This document shows positions 29,051 through 38,374 of a stretch of 64,000 nucleotides of DNA, in pieces. Positions within the stretch are counted from its first letter, which is position 1; each line of letters begins with the position of its first letter. A program made the translations under genes and the position numbers. The DNA is from an uncultured Alistipes sp. (GTDB taxonomy: Bacteria; Bacteroidota; Bacteroidia; Bacteroidales; Rikenellaceae), in assembly GCA_910587675.1 (NCBI GenBank), contig CAJUMU010000007.1, positions 20,141-84,140 on the forward strand, in the 5' to 3' direction. The notes under the pieces were generated by a model. The model did no database searches. It was not told the DNA's origin and saw only the letters and a program-made list of their open reading frames with translations.

Positions 29051-29302
29051 CTATTTCTCGGTCATGACGCGCAGCGCGCACGCCAACTGGTCGGGGCACG
29101 AGGTGCCCTTGCCGTGGCAATCGATGCCTCGCAGCTTCGCGACGACATCGTCTGCGCGCATGCCCGCCACAAGCGACGCTATGCCTTGGGTATTGCCGTG
29201 GCAACCCCCGACAAACTCCACGCGGCTAACGATATCGCCGTCCAATTCTATGTTTATCGCCCGCGAACACGTGCCGCAGGTGGTGTATGTCATCTTATCC
29301 AT
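29051..29302 (-). CDS. TSCPD-domain small protein
   Basis: An 83-residue protein with the TSCPD motif itself (GTSCPDQLACAL) and an N-terminal TTCGTCSRAINIEL segment. The conserved Cys residues suggest metal or nucleotide interaction as in the related ribonucleotide-reductase C-terminal domain. Function unknown. The start at 29302 is placed downstream of the TATCTTTG promoter box at 29334-29341. Confidence 0.75.
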   Translation of the reverse strand: MDKMTYTTCGTCSRAINIELDGDIVSRVEFVGGCHGNTQGIASLVAGMRADDVVAKLRGIDCHGKGTSCPDQLACALRVMTEK

Positions 29303-29333
29303 AGTTAAGCGGTATTTTTCGAAAAATCGCGGA

Positions 29334-29341
29334 CAAAGATA
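29334..29341 (-). promoter_or_regulatory. -7 box of TSCPD gene
   Basis: TATCTTTG on the minus strand, 31 bp before the start codon. Confidence 0.45.
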
Positions 29342-29415
29342 ACTATTTCGCCGCAACATAGGCGCTTCGCATCGGCAATGCTCAAATAAATTTGGCATTG
29401 CGCTCAACTTATTAG

Positions 29416-29423
29416 TACCTTTG
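29416..29423 (+). promoter_or_regulatory. -7 box of BaiN-like gene
   Basis: TACCTTTG, about 80 bp upstream of the ATG at 29506. Confidence 0.45.
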
Positions 29424-29505
29424 CCGAAGATAATACAGACTATCTGCGATAAATTCCCTGCAGATTCGTGCGATTCGCCGATAGTATAAAACACAAAAAA
29501 ACGAT

Positions 29506-30753
29506 ATGTACGACGTTATAGTTATAGGCGCGGGAGCGGCGGGTTTGATGGCGGCGGCCACGGCGGCCCGAAACGGCAAGCAGGTGCTTCTGATGGAGAA
29601 GATGGAGAAGGCGGGACGCAAGATCCGCATCTCGGGAAAGGGCCGTTGCAACCTGACCAACGCCCGTCCGCCCGAGGAGTTCCGCGAAGCGATACGCGTC
29701 AACGCCGATTTTTTCGACGTGGCCTTCGCCGAATTCAACAATAAGGCGACCATACGCCTGTTCGAACGTCTCGGCGTGAAACTCGATATCGAACGCGGCC
29801 AACGCGTTTTCCCGCACAGCGGCAAGGCTTGGGACATAGCCAACGCGCTGGCGGACTACTGCGCCGACAACGGCGTTACGTTCATGTACGATACCCGCGT
29901 GAACGGCATCCTGACGTCGAACGGCAAAGTGTACGGCGTCACCTACATCAACAAACGCGGCTTCGAACGCAAGGAGGAGGCTCCCGCCGTGATAATCGCC
30001 ACGGGAGGCGTCAGCTACCCCGCCACGGGTTCGACGGGCGACGGCTATCTGTTCGCCGACGAGCTGGGCCACACCGTAACCGAGGTGCGTCCTTCGCTCA
30101 CCCCTCTGCGCACGTCGCATCCGCAACGTAAATTCCTCGACGGCCTGTTGCTCCGTAATGTCCGCGCGCAGCTCGTCGTGGACGGCGAGGTCGTACGCGA
30201 GGAGTTCGGAGAAATAGGCTTCTCGGAACGAGGCATCGAGGGCGCAGTGGCATTGCGGTTGAGCCGCGATGCGGTGGACGCTCTGATCGACGAGCGCAAA
30301 GTGAAGATCGTGCTCGACATGAAACCCGCGCTCGACGAGGAGACGCTGTTCGACCGAATAAAGCGCGAGATAGCGGAGATGCAGCCCGAGGAGTTTTTCG
30401 CGGAGCTGCTGCGGAAACTCGTGCCCAAGAATCTGGTCGTTCCCATAGCGCGGGAGTTGGACGTGCATTCCAAAAACTATATCCGCAAAGTGACCGACGC
30501 CGAGATCAACCGACTCATCAAGGTGCTCAAAGGCATGGTGTTCCCCATAACGGACTACGCTCCGTTCGAATACGCCGTGGTCACGGCGGGCGGAGTGTGC
30601 TGCGACGAAGTGAACAAGTACACGATGGAATCGCTCAAAGTCGGCGGACTCTATTTTGCAGGCGAAGTGCTCGATCTGGATGCGAATACGGGCGGCTACA
30701 ACATGCAAATAGCATTCTCGACGGGGCGTCTGGCGGGGCAGCTGAAAAAATAA
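29506..30753 (+). CDS. BaiN/HI0933-like FAD-dependent oxidoreductase
   Basis: A 415-residue flavoprotein. The dinucleotide-binding motif VIGAGAAGLMAA opens the protein and is followed by the HI0933 family signature GRKIRISGKGRCNLTN. The C-terminal segment GEVLDLDANTGGYNMQIAFS closes the FAD site. Relatives include BaiN, a bile-acid-pathway reductase, but this family is broad and housekeeping-like in Bacteroidetes, so a bile-acid role is not implied. The next gene follows 4 bp later. Confidence 0.85.
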   Translation: MYDVIVIGAGAAGLMAAATAARNGKQVLLMEKMEKAGRKIRISGKGRCNLTNARPPEEFREAIRVNADFFDVAFAEFNNKATIRLFERLGVKLDIERGQRVFPHSGKAWDIANALADYCADNGVTFMYDTRVNGILTSNGKVYGVTYINKRGFERKEEAPAVIIATGGVSYPATGSTGDGYLFADELGHTVTEVRPSLTPLRTSHPQRKFLDGLLLRNVRAQLVVDGEVVREEFGEIGFSERGIEGAVALRLSRDAVDALIDERKVKIVLDMKPALDEETLFDRIKREIAEMQPEEFFAELLRKLVPKNLVVPIARELDVHSKNYIRKVTDAEINRLIKVLKGMVFPITDYAPFEYAVVTAGGVCCDEVNKYTMESLKVGGLYFAGEVLDLDANTGGYNMQIAFSTGRLAGQLKK

Positions 30754-30757
30754 TCCG

Positions 30758-31285
30758 ATGAAGATCTCAGGCAGAACGATAAAACGACGTCTCTACGGGT
30801 TGCGCAACCTCCCCGCCGACCTGAAACGAGCGCGATATTTTCGCGGACACGGCGTGCATTCGCCGTTCGTTTACGCCATCGTGCGGCAGGTATTCATGCG
30901 CTCCACGCTAATCGCGAAGAGCGACACCGCGCTGTTCGACGCGCTGACCGACCGCGGGATCTCTGCAAGGCGGGCCGTGCAACTGCAAAACATAATGATC
31001 CATTGCGGTTACACCTCGTTCGGCATAGATTGTGCCGACGACGACACGATGCGATACGACTTCGCGGTGGCGACGCTCGACGTGCCGGCTGAACGTTTGG
31101 AGGCTATGGCCGCCAAAGCCTCGGCCGAGGGCGCGACCATCTGCATAATGTCGCCTTGGTATGACCGTCGGCGCGACGAGGCGTGCCGCGCCATAATAGC
31201 GAAGCATCGCTGCACCGACATCGACAATCGGGGATACCTTTTATTGTTTAACAATTACCTGCCGAAACAATCGTTCAGATTATGA
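30758..31285 (+). CDS. Hypothetical protein with HGVHSPF motif
   Basis: A 175-residue protein. The N-terminal segment RARYFRGHGVHSPFVYAIVRQV is the start typically seen in a Bacteroidetes SAM-methyltransferase-like family, but the rest is shorter and no glycine-rich SAM loop is visible. It may be a reduced paralogue. It overlaps the adenosyltransferase gene by 4 bp (ATGA), so the two are translationally coupled. Confidence 0.6.
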   Translation: MKISGRTIKRRLYGLRNLPADLKRARYFRGHGVHSPFVYAIVRQVFMRSTLIAKSDTALFDALTDRGISARRAVQLQNIMIHCGYTSFGIDCADDDTMRYDFAVATLDVPAERLEAMAAKASAEGATICIMSPWYDRRRDEACRAIIAKHRCTDIDNRGYLLLFNNYLPKQSFRL

Positions 31286-31830
31286 AAATATACACCAAAG
31301 GCGGCGACAAGGGGCTTACGTCGCTCATCGGAGGAGAGCGCGTCTACAAAACCGACGAACGTGTGGAAGCATACGGAACCGTGGACGAGTTGACGGCGTT
31401 CACCGCACTGCTCGCCGACAAAATCGCCGCGGACGCCGACATGCGCTCCCACGTCGAGATGTTGCGACGCATAGAGTCGCGGCTCATGACCGTGGAGGCA
31501 TTGCTCGCGACGGGCGAAGGCGGCCGCGACAAAACGGAGCGGCTGCAATGCGACGCCACGGAGTTGGAGCGCGAAATAGACGCCATGCAGGAGCGTCTGC
31601 CCGCAATCGACAAATTCACCGTCCCGGGAGGCGACGAGCGCGTATCGCTCTGCCACGTGTGCCGCACCGTATGCCGCCGAGCCGAGCGGGCCGCCGTGCG
31701 CGCCGCTCAAATATACGAGATCGACAAGCGCGCCACGATATATCTCAATCGCCTTTCAGACTATTTTTATCTGTTAGGTCGCACCCTCGCCGAACACTTC
31801 CATGCGGGCGAAATACTCTGGATTCCCTGA
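31282..31830 (+). CDS. ATP:cob(I)alamin adenosyltransferase (PduO type)
   Basis: Makes adenosylcobalamin from cob(I)alamin and ATP. A 182-residue protein with the family N-terminal motif TKGGDKGLTSLIGGERV and the segment VEAYGTVDELTAF. The C-terminal RAERAAVRAA...YLNRLSDYFYLLGR matches the PduO-type ATP and cobalamin sites. The start overlaps the upstream stop. Confidence 0.92.
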   Translation: MKIYTKGGDKGLTSLIGGERVYKTDERVEAYGTVDELTAFTALLADKIAADADMRSHVEMLRRIESRLMTVEALLATGEGGRDKTERLQCDATELEREIDAMQERLPAIDKFTVPGGDERVSLCHVCRTVCRRAERAAVRAAQIYEIDKRATIYLNRLSDYFYLLGRTLAEHFHAGEILWIP

Positions 31831-32010
31831 TGCGCAGAGGGTGGCGCAAGCGTTGCGGATCGAAATATACGCCGGAAAGTCGGCCTCAGCATCGATGGAT
31901 CGCAAACCGCAGCCGCAATCAACACGATGGTTTACAATGCGTTGTCCACAGACGGGCGGTTCGACGCGCAAGATTGCATGCTAAAGTGGTTGCATTTGTC
32001 GTTTTTTTTC

Positions 32011-32018
32011 TATATTTG
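32011..32018 (+). promoter_or_regulatory. -7 box of DUF2795 gene
   Basis: TATATTTG, 80 bp upstream of the ATG at 32098. Confidence 0.5.
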
Positions 32019-32097
32019 CGACCGATATAAATTTCGAGACGGACATAGTTTTTCCGAAACTCGAAAAAGATATGCTGAAACGTAAAACTGCGACATT

Positions 32098-32319
32098 ATG
32101 TATTGGACTTTGGAGTTAGCATCGAAGTTGGAGGATGCACCGTGGCCCGCAACCAAAGAGGAATTGGTCGATTACGCGATTCGCTCGGGCGCCCCGCTGG
32201 AAGTATTGGAAAACCTTCAGGAGATCGAAGACGAAGGCGACATCTATGAGTCGATAGAAGATATTTGGCCCGACTACCCCTCGAAAGACGATTTCTTCTT
32301 CAACGAGGAGGAGTATTAA
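32098..32319 (+). CDS. DUF2795 small acidic protein
   Basis: A 73-residue acidic cytoplasmic protein beginning MYWTLELASKLEDAPWPATK. The central PATKEELVDYAIRSGAPLEV segment matches DUF2795. It is abundant and conserved across Bacteroidetes, with no known activity. It is monocistronic with its own promoter and a leader of about 70 nt. Confidence 0.8.
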   Translation: MYWTLELASKLEDAPWPATKEELVDYAIRSGAPLEVLENLQEIEDEGDIYESIEDIWPDYPSKDDFFFNEEEY

Positions 32320-32411
32320 TCCGTTATTGCAACGCAAATGTTTTTCGGTCACGCAAATTACGATTTGCGTGACCGAATTGTTTTTACTGCCACTGACCTC
32401 AGCGTTAAACG

Positions 32412-33806
32412 TCACGCCAGCTTTATAAGTTCGGGTATGTAACTCCGAACTTTGCGCGGAGTCTCTTCGCCATGCAATGTCACATCGGCATCGCGATCGG
32501 AAAAGATCATGGCAACGCGATTGCCCGTAGCGTCGTCGACTTTGGTTACGACGAGAATCTCGGCATCGTCCTGCCGATATCGGTCGAACTCGTTGCTGCC
32601 GCGCCACATGGCGGGATTGTCGCGTCGGAACGTCATGACACGGCGCACATATTCCAAAAGCCTGCATTCGCGATCGTCGGCGGCATTCAGATGGCCCGAC
32701 GTACGAGAGGCGTTGTCGGGCCGACTCCCCTCGCAGTCGCGCGAGAGATCAGCGAACTCGTCGCCATAGTAAAGCGTCACGGGACCGGAATATCCCGCAA
32801 GGATGGCGAAGCGTGTCATAAGATTTATTTCGTCCTCCTCGTCATAGAAGTTGTCGGCGACTCTCACGCTGTCGTGATTGCTCAGGAACAGATTGGGCAA
32901 TACGTCCTCGGGCGCGTAACCGCGTTCGGAAGGAGACGAATACACCCTTACGACGTCGTCCCAGCCGTTATCGAGACCGCCCGACCCCTGCCCGTCCATA
33001 GAGCCGCTGATGAGTTGCTTCCCGTCGAAATCGAACGCGCTTTTAAGCCCGCCGTCGCGAAAAATTCTGGAACTTATACCTCCCGCGTCGCTCCAGTCCT
33101 CTCCGACCATGTAGCCGAGAGTGCCCCACGCCTTTCCCTCCGCCGAGCGTTTGTCGCACAACTCCCGCACGGCCTGCGATATTTCACACCAGTAGTTGTG
33201 TCCGTTCTGACATAGCTGGTACGCTTGGTCGAATCGCCAGCCGTCGATATCGAACTTATCGATCCAATATGTGGCGACCTCTTTGAAATAATCGAGTGAT
33301 TCGGGATACTTCACATTCCCCGCCCCGCACTCCTCGCCTCGGTCGCAGAGAGAGGGAGTCGAGTCGATCCGAAACCCCGACGGAGAGGGTGTGCATACGC
33401 CGCCGTGGTGACCGAAGACACCGTCAAGAAACACGTATAACCCGCGGTCATGGGCTTTTTCGACGAGCTCCCTCAACTCCTCTTCCGTCCCGAAATGAGG
33501 GTCGACCTTGAAGTAGTCGTTGGCAAAATATCCCGAGGCTTGCAATTTTTCGCCTCCGTCGGCTCGAGAGCTGTCGAATATGGGCGTGAGCCATATTGCC
33601 GTGGCTCCTATATTCGCAATATGGTCGAGGGCCTGAATAACTCCTCGCAGGTTGCCGTTTTTCCGCTCGCCGTCAGGACCCCAAAGATCGTGATACCCCT
33701 CGGCCCCGCCCTCTCCGTGGAGAAAGGACCCGACCATCACCTGATAGATCGTAAGCGACCGCCAGTCGCGCTCCTGCCTGTTCTGTTTCGCCTCCATAAT
33801 AATCAT
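32412..33806 (-). CDS. GH13 alpha-amylase family glycosidase, cytoplasmic
   Basis: A 464-residue glycoside hydrolase acting on alpha-glucans or oligosaccharides. The four GH13 regions are visible: LDGVFGHHG (I), GWRFDQAY with the nucleophile Asp (II), VGEDW with the acid/base Glu (III) and FLSNHDSVR (IV). No signal peptide is present, so it probably acts on internalised maltodextrins. The start could be the ATG at 33806 or the in-frame ATG at 33797. A hairpin at 33824-33873 lies upstream. Confidence 0.85.
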   Translation of the reverse strand: MIIMEAKQNRQERDWRSLTIYQVMVGSFLHGEGGAEGYHDLWGPDGERKNGNLRGVIQALDHIANIGATAIWLTPIFDSSRADGGEKLQASGYFANDYFKVDPHFGTEEELRELVEKAHDRGLYVFLDGVFGHHGGVCTPSPSGFRIDSTPSLCDRGEECGAGNVKYPESLDYFKEVATYWIDKFDIDGWRFDQAYQLCQNGHNYWCEISQAVRELCDKRSAEGKAWGTLGYMVGEDWSDAGGISSRIFRDGGLKSAFDFDGKQLISGSMDGQGSGGLDNGWDDVVRVYSSPSERGYAPEDVLPNLFLSNHDSVRVADNFYDEEDEINLMTRFAILAGYSGPVTLYYGDEFADLSRDCEGSRPDNASRTSGHLNAADDRECRLLEYVRRVMTFRRDNPAMWRGSNEFDRYRQDDAEILVVTKVDDATGNRVAMIFSDRDADVTLHGEETPRKVRSYIPELIKLA

Positions 33807-33823
33807 GACTGAAAATCCGTATC

Positions 33824-33873
33824 GTCTACCCACCGTCCCTGCGCCTCAAGGCGGGACGGTCCGTGGGCAGGCG
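33824..33873. other. Intergenic inverted repeat
   Basis: CTACCCACCGTCCC and GGGACGGTCCGTGGGCAG form an imperfect stem around GCCTCAAGGC. It lies upstream of the GH13 gene, in the 270-bp divergent gap before the CMD-cupin gene. It could be a transcription-factor site or structured leader. Confidence 0.35.
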
Positions 33874-34048
33874 GAACGGAATTATTGCAAAAATCATAGT
33901 TTTTGTCTGCTTCGATTTGATTTTTTAAGATCATGATCGGAGAGTTCGGAACCATGAAATCCCCGAACGCGAAAGCCTGCATGGCAAAACATGTAATTCG
34001 GGTACTTTTATCCGTAAGACGGGTAGCGGATCGACCCGCACAATGTTC

Positions 34049-34056
34049 TAATTTTG
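34049..34056 (+). promoter_or_regulatory. -7 box of CMD-cupin gene
   Basis: TAATTTTG, 22 bp upstream of the ATG at 34079. Confidence 0.5.
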
Positions 34057-34078
34057 CATCATACTAAAAATCGGACAC

Positions 34079-34900
34079 ATGAGTTACATTTTCCCGCTCG
34101 TTGCGATAATGACGATATTAAACAACAATACACTTATGGCTCAGAATAAAATAACACAAACGGCAGGACACGCCGTTCTCGGCGAGTTCGCTCCGAAATT
34201 CGCGGAACTTAACGACAACGTTCTGTTCGGTGAAGATGTTTGGAACGATTCGACGCTTTCGCTTCACGACCGCAGCATGATTACCATCTCCGTCCTTCTC
34301 GGCAAAGGATCGATCGACTCCTCATTCCGTTCGCACCTCGAAATGGGCAAAAGGCACGGCATCACCCGCGAAGAGATCGCGGCACTGCTGACTCAAGCGG
34401 CCTTTTATGCGGGCTGGCCCAACGCATGGGCAGGATTCCGCGAAGCGAAGGAGGTTTGGGCGGACAACCATGCGACGACTGAAAAAGAGCGGTTCGGACA
34501 AGAGATGATTTTCCCCGTCGGCGAACCGAATACCGAATACGCCGAACATTTCAGCGGCAACAGCTACATAGCACGAATTTCGACCGAACAGGTTCGGTTC
34601 GTCAATGTCACGTTCGAGCCGCGATGCCGCAACAACCGTCACATTCACCACGCGACCGAAGGCGGCGGCCAAATGCTGGTCGGCGTGGCAGGACGAGGAT
34701 GGTATCAAGAGGATGGCAAACCCGCGCAGGAGATTCTCCCCGGGACGGTCATTCACATCCCCGCAAGCGTGAAGCATTGGCACGGCGCTGCCGCCGACAG
34801 TTGGTTCGCACACCTCGCTTTCGAGCTATCGGGCGAGAATACCTACACCGAGTGGCTCGAACCCGTGACGGACGAAGAGTATGACAAACTTCAACAATAA
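34079..34900 (+). CDS. Carboxymuconolactone decarboxylase-like/cupin fusion, exported
   Basis: A 273-residue protein. Residues 1-21 look like a signal peptide. Residues about 40-145 are a CMD-like helical domain (DRSMITISVLLGKG, SHLEMGKRHGITREEI) that lacks the AhpD CxxC pair, so it is not a thiol peroxidase. Residues about 165-255 are a cupin with metal-ligand motif RHIHHATEGGG and a downstream HWHG. Such fusions are linked to small-molecule or quinone detoxification; the reaction is unknown. A clear terminator follows. Confidence 0.8.
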   Translation: MSYIFPLVAIMTILNNNTLMAQNKITQTAGHAVLGEFAPKFAELNDNVLFGEDVWNDSTLSLHDRSMITISVLLGKGSIDSSFRSHLEMGKRHGITREEIAALLTQAAFYAGWPNAWAGFREAKEVWADNHATTEKERFGQEMIFPVGEPNTEYAEHFSGNSYIARISTEQVRFVNVTFEPRCRNNRHIHHATEGGGQMLVGVAGRGWYQEDGKPAQEILPGTVIHIPASVKHWHGAAADSWFAHLAFELSGENTYTEWLEPVTDEEYDKLQQ

Positions 34901-34941
34901 AACATATCCGCCCCACGATAGGCGGAAAGAGTTTCGCACAC

Positions 34942-34974
34942 ACGGGACCGCGCTCGGCGGTTCCGTATTTTTTT
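34942..34974 (+). terminator. Rho-independent terminator
   Basis: A 10-bp stem (34942-34951 with 34957-34966, one G-T pair) followed by ATTTTTTTA. It ends the CMD-cupin transcript. Confidence 0.8.
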
Positions 34975-35088
34975 ACGGGCTATTTAACGGATGCACATTT
35001 TGATTTACATCTATATGATTGCGACGAAAACCGAAAATCACGCATTAAGTGCGGCGGACAAAGGACGCAACATAATACATATACATAC

Positions 35089-35667
35089 ATGCACGTCGAT
35101 CGGCTGCGCATACAACACGCCTTAATGGAGGAGAATCCCGAGATAACGGTATGCACTTCGTGGCTCACGCCTTTCGGCGAAGGTATCGCCAACGGGTGCG
35201 CCGACGGAGCGGGAGCGGGAATCGTCGACCGTCCTCTGCTACGACTGTTGGAACGTAACGTATTCTTCAACCCCACCTCGATCATGCGTCGGGAGTTTAT
35301 CCGACACATCGGGTTGAAATACAAATATTACGACTATGCCGAAGACTACAAATGGTGGGTCGACATGGCCGAGGCGGGAGCCGTGTTTTATATCGACCCG
35401 CAACCGTTACTCTATTATCGCATATCGGATCAACAGGTCAGCACGAAATATCGCAAGCAACAGCATGAGAGCGCCATGCGTATACGGGGCGAGATACTGG
35501 ACGTACTCACGGCGCGAAACGCCGAGCGTTGTCCCGAACTTAAATCGCTGCGCGAGTCATTGAACGGGATGAAAAAACGCGACTTGTTCACCGACGAAAG
35601 AATCTTCGGACTCTTCTCGCATATTTTCGAAATCAACAAAAACAATCTTTTTACGGAGATAGGTTAA
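35089..35667 (+). pseudogene. Family 2 glycosyltransferase, N-terminal half missing
   Basis: 192 residues that match only the second half of a GT2 enzyme. The first residues (MHVDRLRIQHALMEENP) correspond to the segment directly after the DxD metal site in intact members (usually DADDICHPDRL...). The nucleotide-binding half and DxD are absent upstream. The acceptor-side motif (ED near YYDYAEDYKWWVDMAEAG) is kept. It is probably a decayed gene, or a fragment read from the ATG at 35089, at the head of a peptide-like cluster. Confidence 0.65.
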
Positions 35668-35731
35668 AATATGTCAAAACAGACGACAAACCACAAGAAA
35701 CATTTATTAACTTTAACACACGAAAGAACTT

Positions 35732-36460
35732 ATGAGAAAAATCACAAAACAGAATCTTAAAGAACTGGCCAAAATCATGCCCGTAATCGACGAAAAAGCG
35801 CAGCGCGAATATTTCGGCGGCAGTTGGTACGTAAATCGCCACACGGGCGACGAATACGGAAAGGTCGGAACCGACGACGTGATTCGTACGACGGATGATT
35901 TCGGATACGGCAAAGCCAAAGACGACAATTCGGAAAACGAAGGCATGCCGCTCCAAGGGTGCGATAATTGGGAGAAAGATATCGTTTTTGCGGCATACGC
36001 AAAGCGAACCATCGAGTATTTCGGCAAGGTCAGGGCGGTGGACAACTACTACGACAAACGCCCCATGTATGTGGACAGCGGCGTGTTGTACGTCAACGTG
36101 CAAACGAGTTCGGGTTACTGGGGACTTCGCAACGTCCTGATCGATAATCTGCGAGCGATAAGGTCGTCGATAGAGGCGTCGGGAAATCTTTCGGGCGGTA
36201 TCTCGGGCGGAATTTCGGGAACATGGGCGGATAAAGAATCTGAATTGGATAGAGAGTTACACAAATTGAATACTAACGGTGTACCATATTCGAATGATGC
36301 GGAACAAGCCCAAAGAAGCAATTTAGCCGAACGCTATTTCGAGTTGTGGAAAGCAATGGGAGACTATAATAATGGTCATCATTATCTACATGATGCGTAT
36401 AGGATGTGTAAAGTAATCGGATACTACACATCTACGGTACCTGTCGGAACTGACGATTAA
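35732..36460 (+). CDS. Protein with double-glycine leader (GG-type precursor-like)
   Basis: A 242-residue protein whose first 30 residues (MRKITKQNLKELAKIMPVID then EKAQREYFGG) form a Bacteroidetes GG-type leader, with hydrophobic positions before Gly29-Gly30 as needed for C39 cleavage. Mature protein would start SWYVNRHTGDEYG. The mature part has a Gly/Ser tandem (SGGISGGISG, about residue 155) and one Cys near each end. From about base 36225 the DNA becomes clearly AT-rich, so the C-terminal third may be a recombined cassette. A C39 peptidase is encoded in the same cluster. Activity unknown. Confidence 0.7.
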   Translation: MRKITKQNLKELAKIMPVIDEKAQREYFGGSWYVNRHTGDEYGKVGTDDVIRTTDDFGYGKAKDDNSENEGMPLQGCDNWEKDIVFAAYAKRTIEYFGKVRAVDNYYDKRPMYVDSGVLYVNVQTSSGYWGLRNVLIDNLRAIRSSIEASGNLSGGISGGISGTWADKESELDRELHKLNTNGVPYSNDAEQAQRSNLAERYFELWKAMGDYNNGHHYLHDAYRMCKVIGYYTSTVPVGTDD

Positions 36461-36516
36461 TTAGAACCACATATCTCCGTAAAAAGATTTTTGTTACATA
36501 ATTTACAATCTGCAAT

Positions 36517-37371
36517 ATGAAACTGTTTATAATTTTATTGACGCTATTGACATCGACCGGTGCAGGCGCTAACAAGAGCAAGTTCCGCTACCAGACAATA
36601 GGGAACGTTACCAAATCGGAACTGGCCACAACGAATTATGACATGGATATCACAAGCTATGACGCAGTGGTGTTGGAAGAGACTGTCGGGCCGTACATTT
36701 ACGGCGAGAAACCTGCCGACAAACCGCAACATTACCGAACCAATATTATCAGAAAAATAAAGATCCTTAATGACAATGGACTCGATTATGCAAAATTACG
36801 CATTCCGTACGATTTGACAGAATTTCAATATATACCTATATCCGACGTCGAGGGCTATATATACAGCATGGAAAATGACCGCATGGTGAAAAGAGAACTC
36901 AACCCGAAAGATGTCAGCATTATTGAAAATGACAATAAATCGGGAATTGTTGAGATTGTATTTCCAAATGCCAAAGCGGGAGATATTATAGAGTACAGTT
37001 ATTGGCAGTCGTCAATTTCCACAGAAAAATTGCCCGATTTCCATTTCGAAAGCAAAATTCCCGTTCTGAAATCCATATATATGATTTTTGTCAGTTCCTA
37101 TTCTTTAACAGACTGTCAGGTATTTACTTTCGGTCCGCAGATTCAGGGCATGGACATGCGGCTTTATCGTAATCAACCATTATCGATAAGAATGCATACA
37201 ACTCCTCCCGCAACTTTGGGATCAGTGAGCGGAATATTATATAAAGGAACTGCCACAAGCAGTCACATGACACATCAGAAAGGCGTTCTATATGTTTTTC
37301 AACTTGAAAATATCAAACCATCGGTCACCACACCCGAATCAGGCATTCGATCTATTTTTATAAACAGATAG
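36517..37371 (+). CDS. Exported DUF3857-type protein 1
   Basis: A 284-residue protein with signal peptide (residues 1-18) and a beta-sandwich DUF3857-like domain (RTNIIRKIKILNDNGLDYAKLRIPYD, VEIVFPNAKAGDIIEYSY). The transglutaminase-like domain that usually follows DUF3857 is absent. It is paralogous to the next gene. The coding DNA is noticeably AT-rich compared with its neighbours, a sign of transfer or gene replacement. It lies directly after the GG-leader gene. Function unknown. Confidence 0.65.
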   Translation: MKLFIILLTLLTSTGAGANKSKFRYQTIGNVTKSELATTNYDMDITSYDAVVLEETVGPYIYGEKPADKPQHYRTNIIRKIKILNDNGLDYAKLRIPYDLTEFQYIPISDVEGYIYSMENDRMVKRELNPKDVSIIENDNKSGIVEIVFPNAKAGDIIEYSYWQSSISTEKLPDFHFESKIPVLKSIYMIFVSSYSLTDCQVFTFGPQIQGMDMRLYRNQPLSIRMHTTPPATLGSVSGILYKGTATSSHMTHQKGVLYVFQLENIKPSVTTPESGIRSIFINR

Positions 37372-37399
37372 CCACGCTTATATCTAAGTTAAAAACACC

Positions 37400-38374
37400 A
37401 TGAAACTCATAAGCATTATTTCGGCTATTATGTCGATTGTCGCGACCGCGATATCGGCTTCGGCGCAGACCGATTACAAATTCGGCAAGGTGACACGCGC
37501 CGAACTCGAAAGAACGGATTACCCCGCAATAGTCGACGGCGCCGACGCCGTGGCTTTGGAGGATCTGACCGATTTGTTGATTATCGCAGACTCATGTTTC
37601 GACGCCAAATTCGACGCATTCGCACGATTCTATTACAGCCACCGTAAAGTTATACGCAAAATAAAGATTCTGAACAGCGACGGACTGAGGTATGCGAATA
37701 TCAAAATCCCGCATCGTCACGCGCGGCATCCTCGAACATTCGACAGTTCGACAGAGGGCATAAGAGGTTATTCGTATACGCTGAAAGACGGCAGAATAAG
37801 CCGATCGAAACTGAAAGTAACGGATATAAAGTTGCGAATGACAGACGACAGCACGGCGCAAGCGGAATTTACCATACCCGACGTCGAGGTCGGATCGATA
37901 ATCGAATACGAATATACGGAATACGCGACATCGACATACCCGCGCGACATATACGTCATCATGCAAAAAGAGTTTCCGATATTGAACTCCCGCTGCATGG
38001 TATCGTTCAAATTGGGCGGATACCATGAAAACAGATTCGTCAACGTCTTCAAGACGCACAAATCGGGATCGCACCCCATGACCGTGACCGACGGCGAGTA
38101 TGAGAAGTCGTGCGAGGCCGCCATGACGGTGATGTATCCCGAATACGTCTACTCGTCCAAATTCGCGCCCGAAGATCCGTTCGCCATGAGGGATTTGCGG
38201 CGATACCGAGCATCGAAAAGCTATGTGCGGGTCGAGTGTTGGGGTATATTTTACGCTGCCGAGAATCTGCCCGCCATCGACGCCGATACGCGACAAGAAG
38301 ATATCGCGGGCGTAAGGATCACAATGACCGACCCGTACGATAGGGAAACGAACACAAACGACCATGAACAATAA
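37400..38374 (+). CDS. Exported DUF3857-type protein 2
   Basis: A 324-residue protein with signal peptide (residues 1-23, ending SASAQ) and a DUF3857-like domain sharing HRKVIRKIKILNSDGLRYANI and VEVGSIIEYEYTEYA with the upstream protein. It too lacks the transglutaminase domain. Its base composition is closer to the host than the upstream copy. It overlaps the glycosyltransferase gene by 11 bp, so the two are coupled. Confidence 0.65.
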   Translation: MKLISIISAIMSIVATAISASAQTDYKFGKVTRAELERTDYPAIVDGADAVALEDLTDLLIIADSCFDAKFDAFARFYYSHRKVIRKIKILNSDGLRYANIKIPHRHARHPRTFDSSTEGIRGYSYTLKDGRISRSKLKVTDIKLRMTDDSTAQAEFTIPDVEVGSIIEYEYTEYATSTYPRDIYVIMQKEFPILNSRCMVSFKLGGYHENRFVNVFKTHKSGSHPMTVTDGEYEKSCEAAMTVMYPEYVYSSKFAPEDPFAMRDLRRYRASKSYVRVECWGIFYAAENLPAIDADTRQEDIAGVRITMTDPYDRETNTNDHEQ

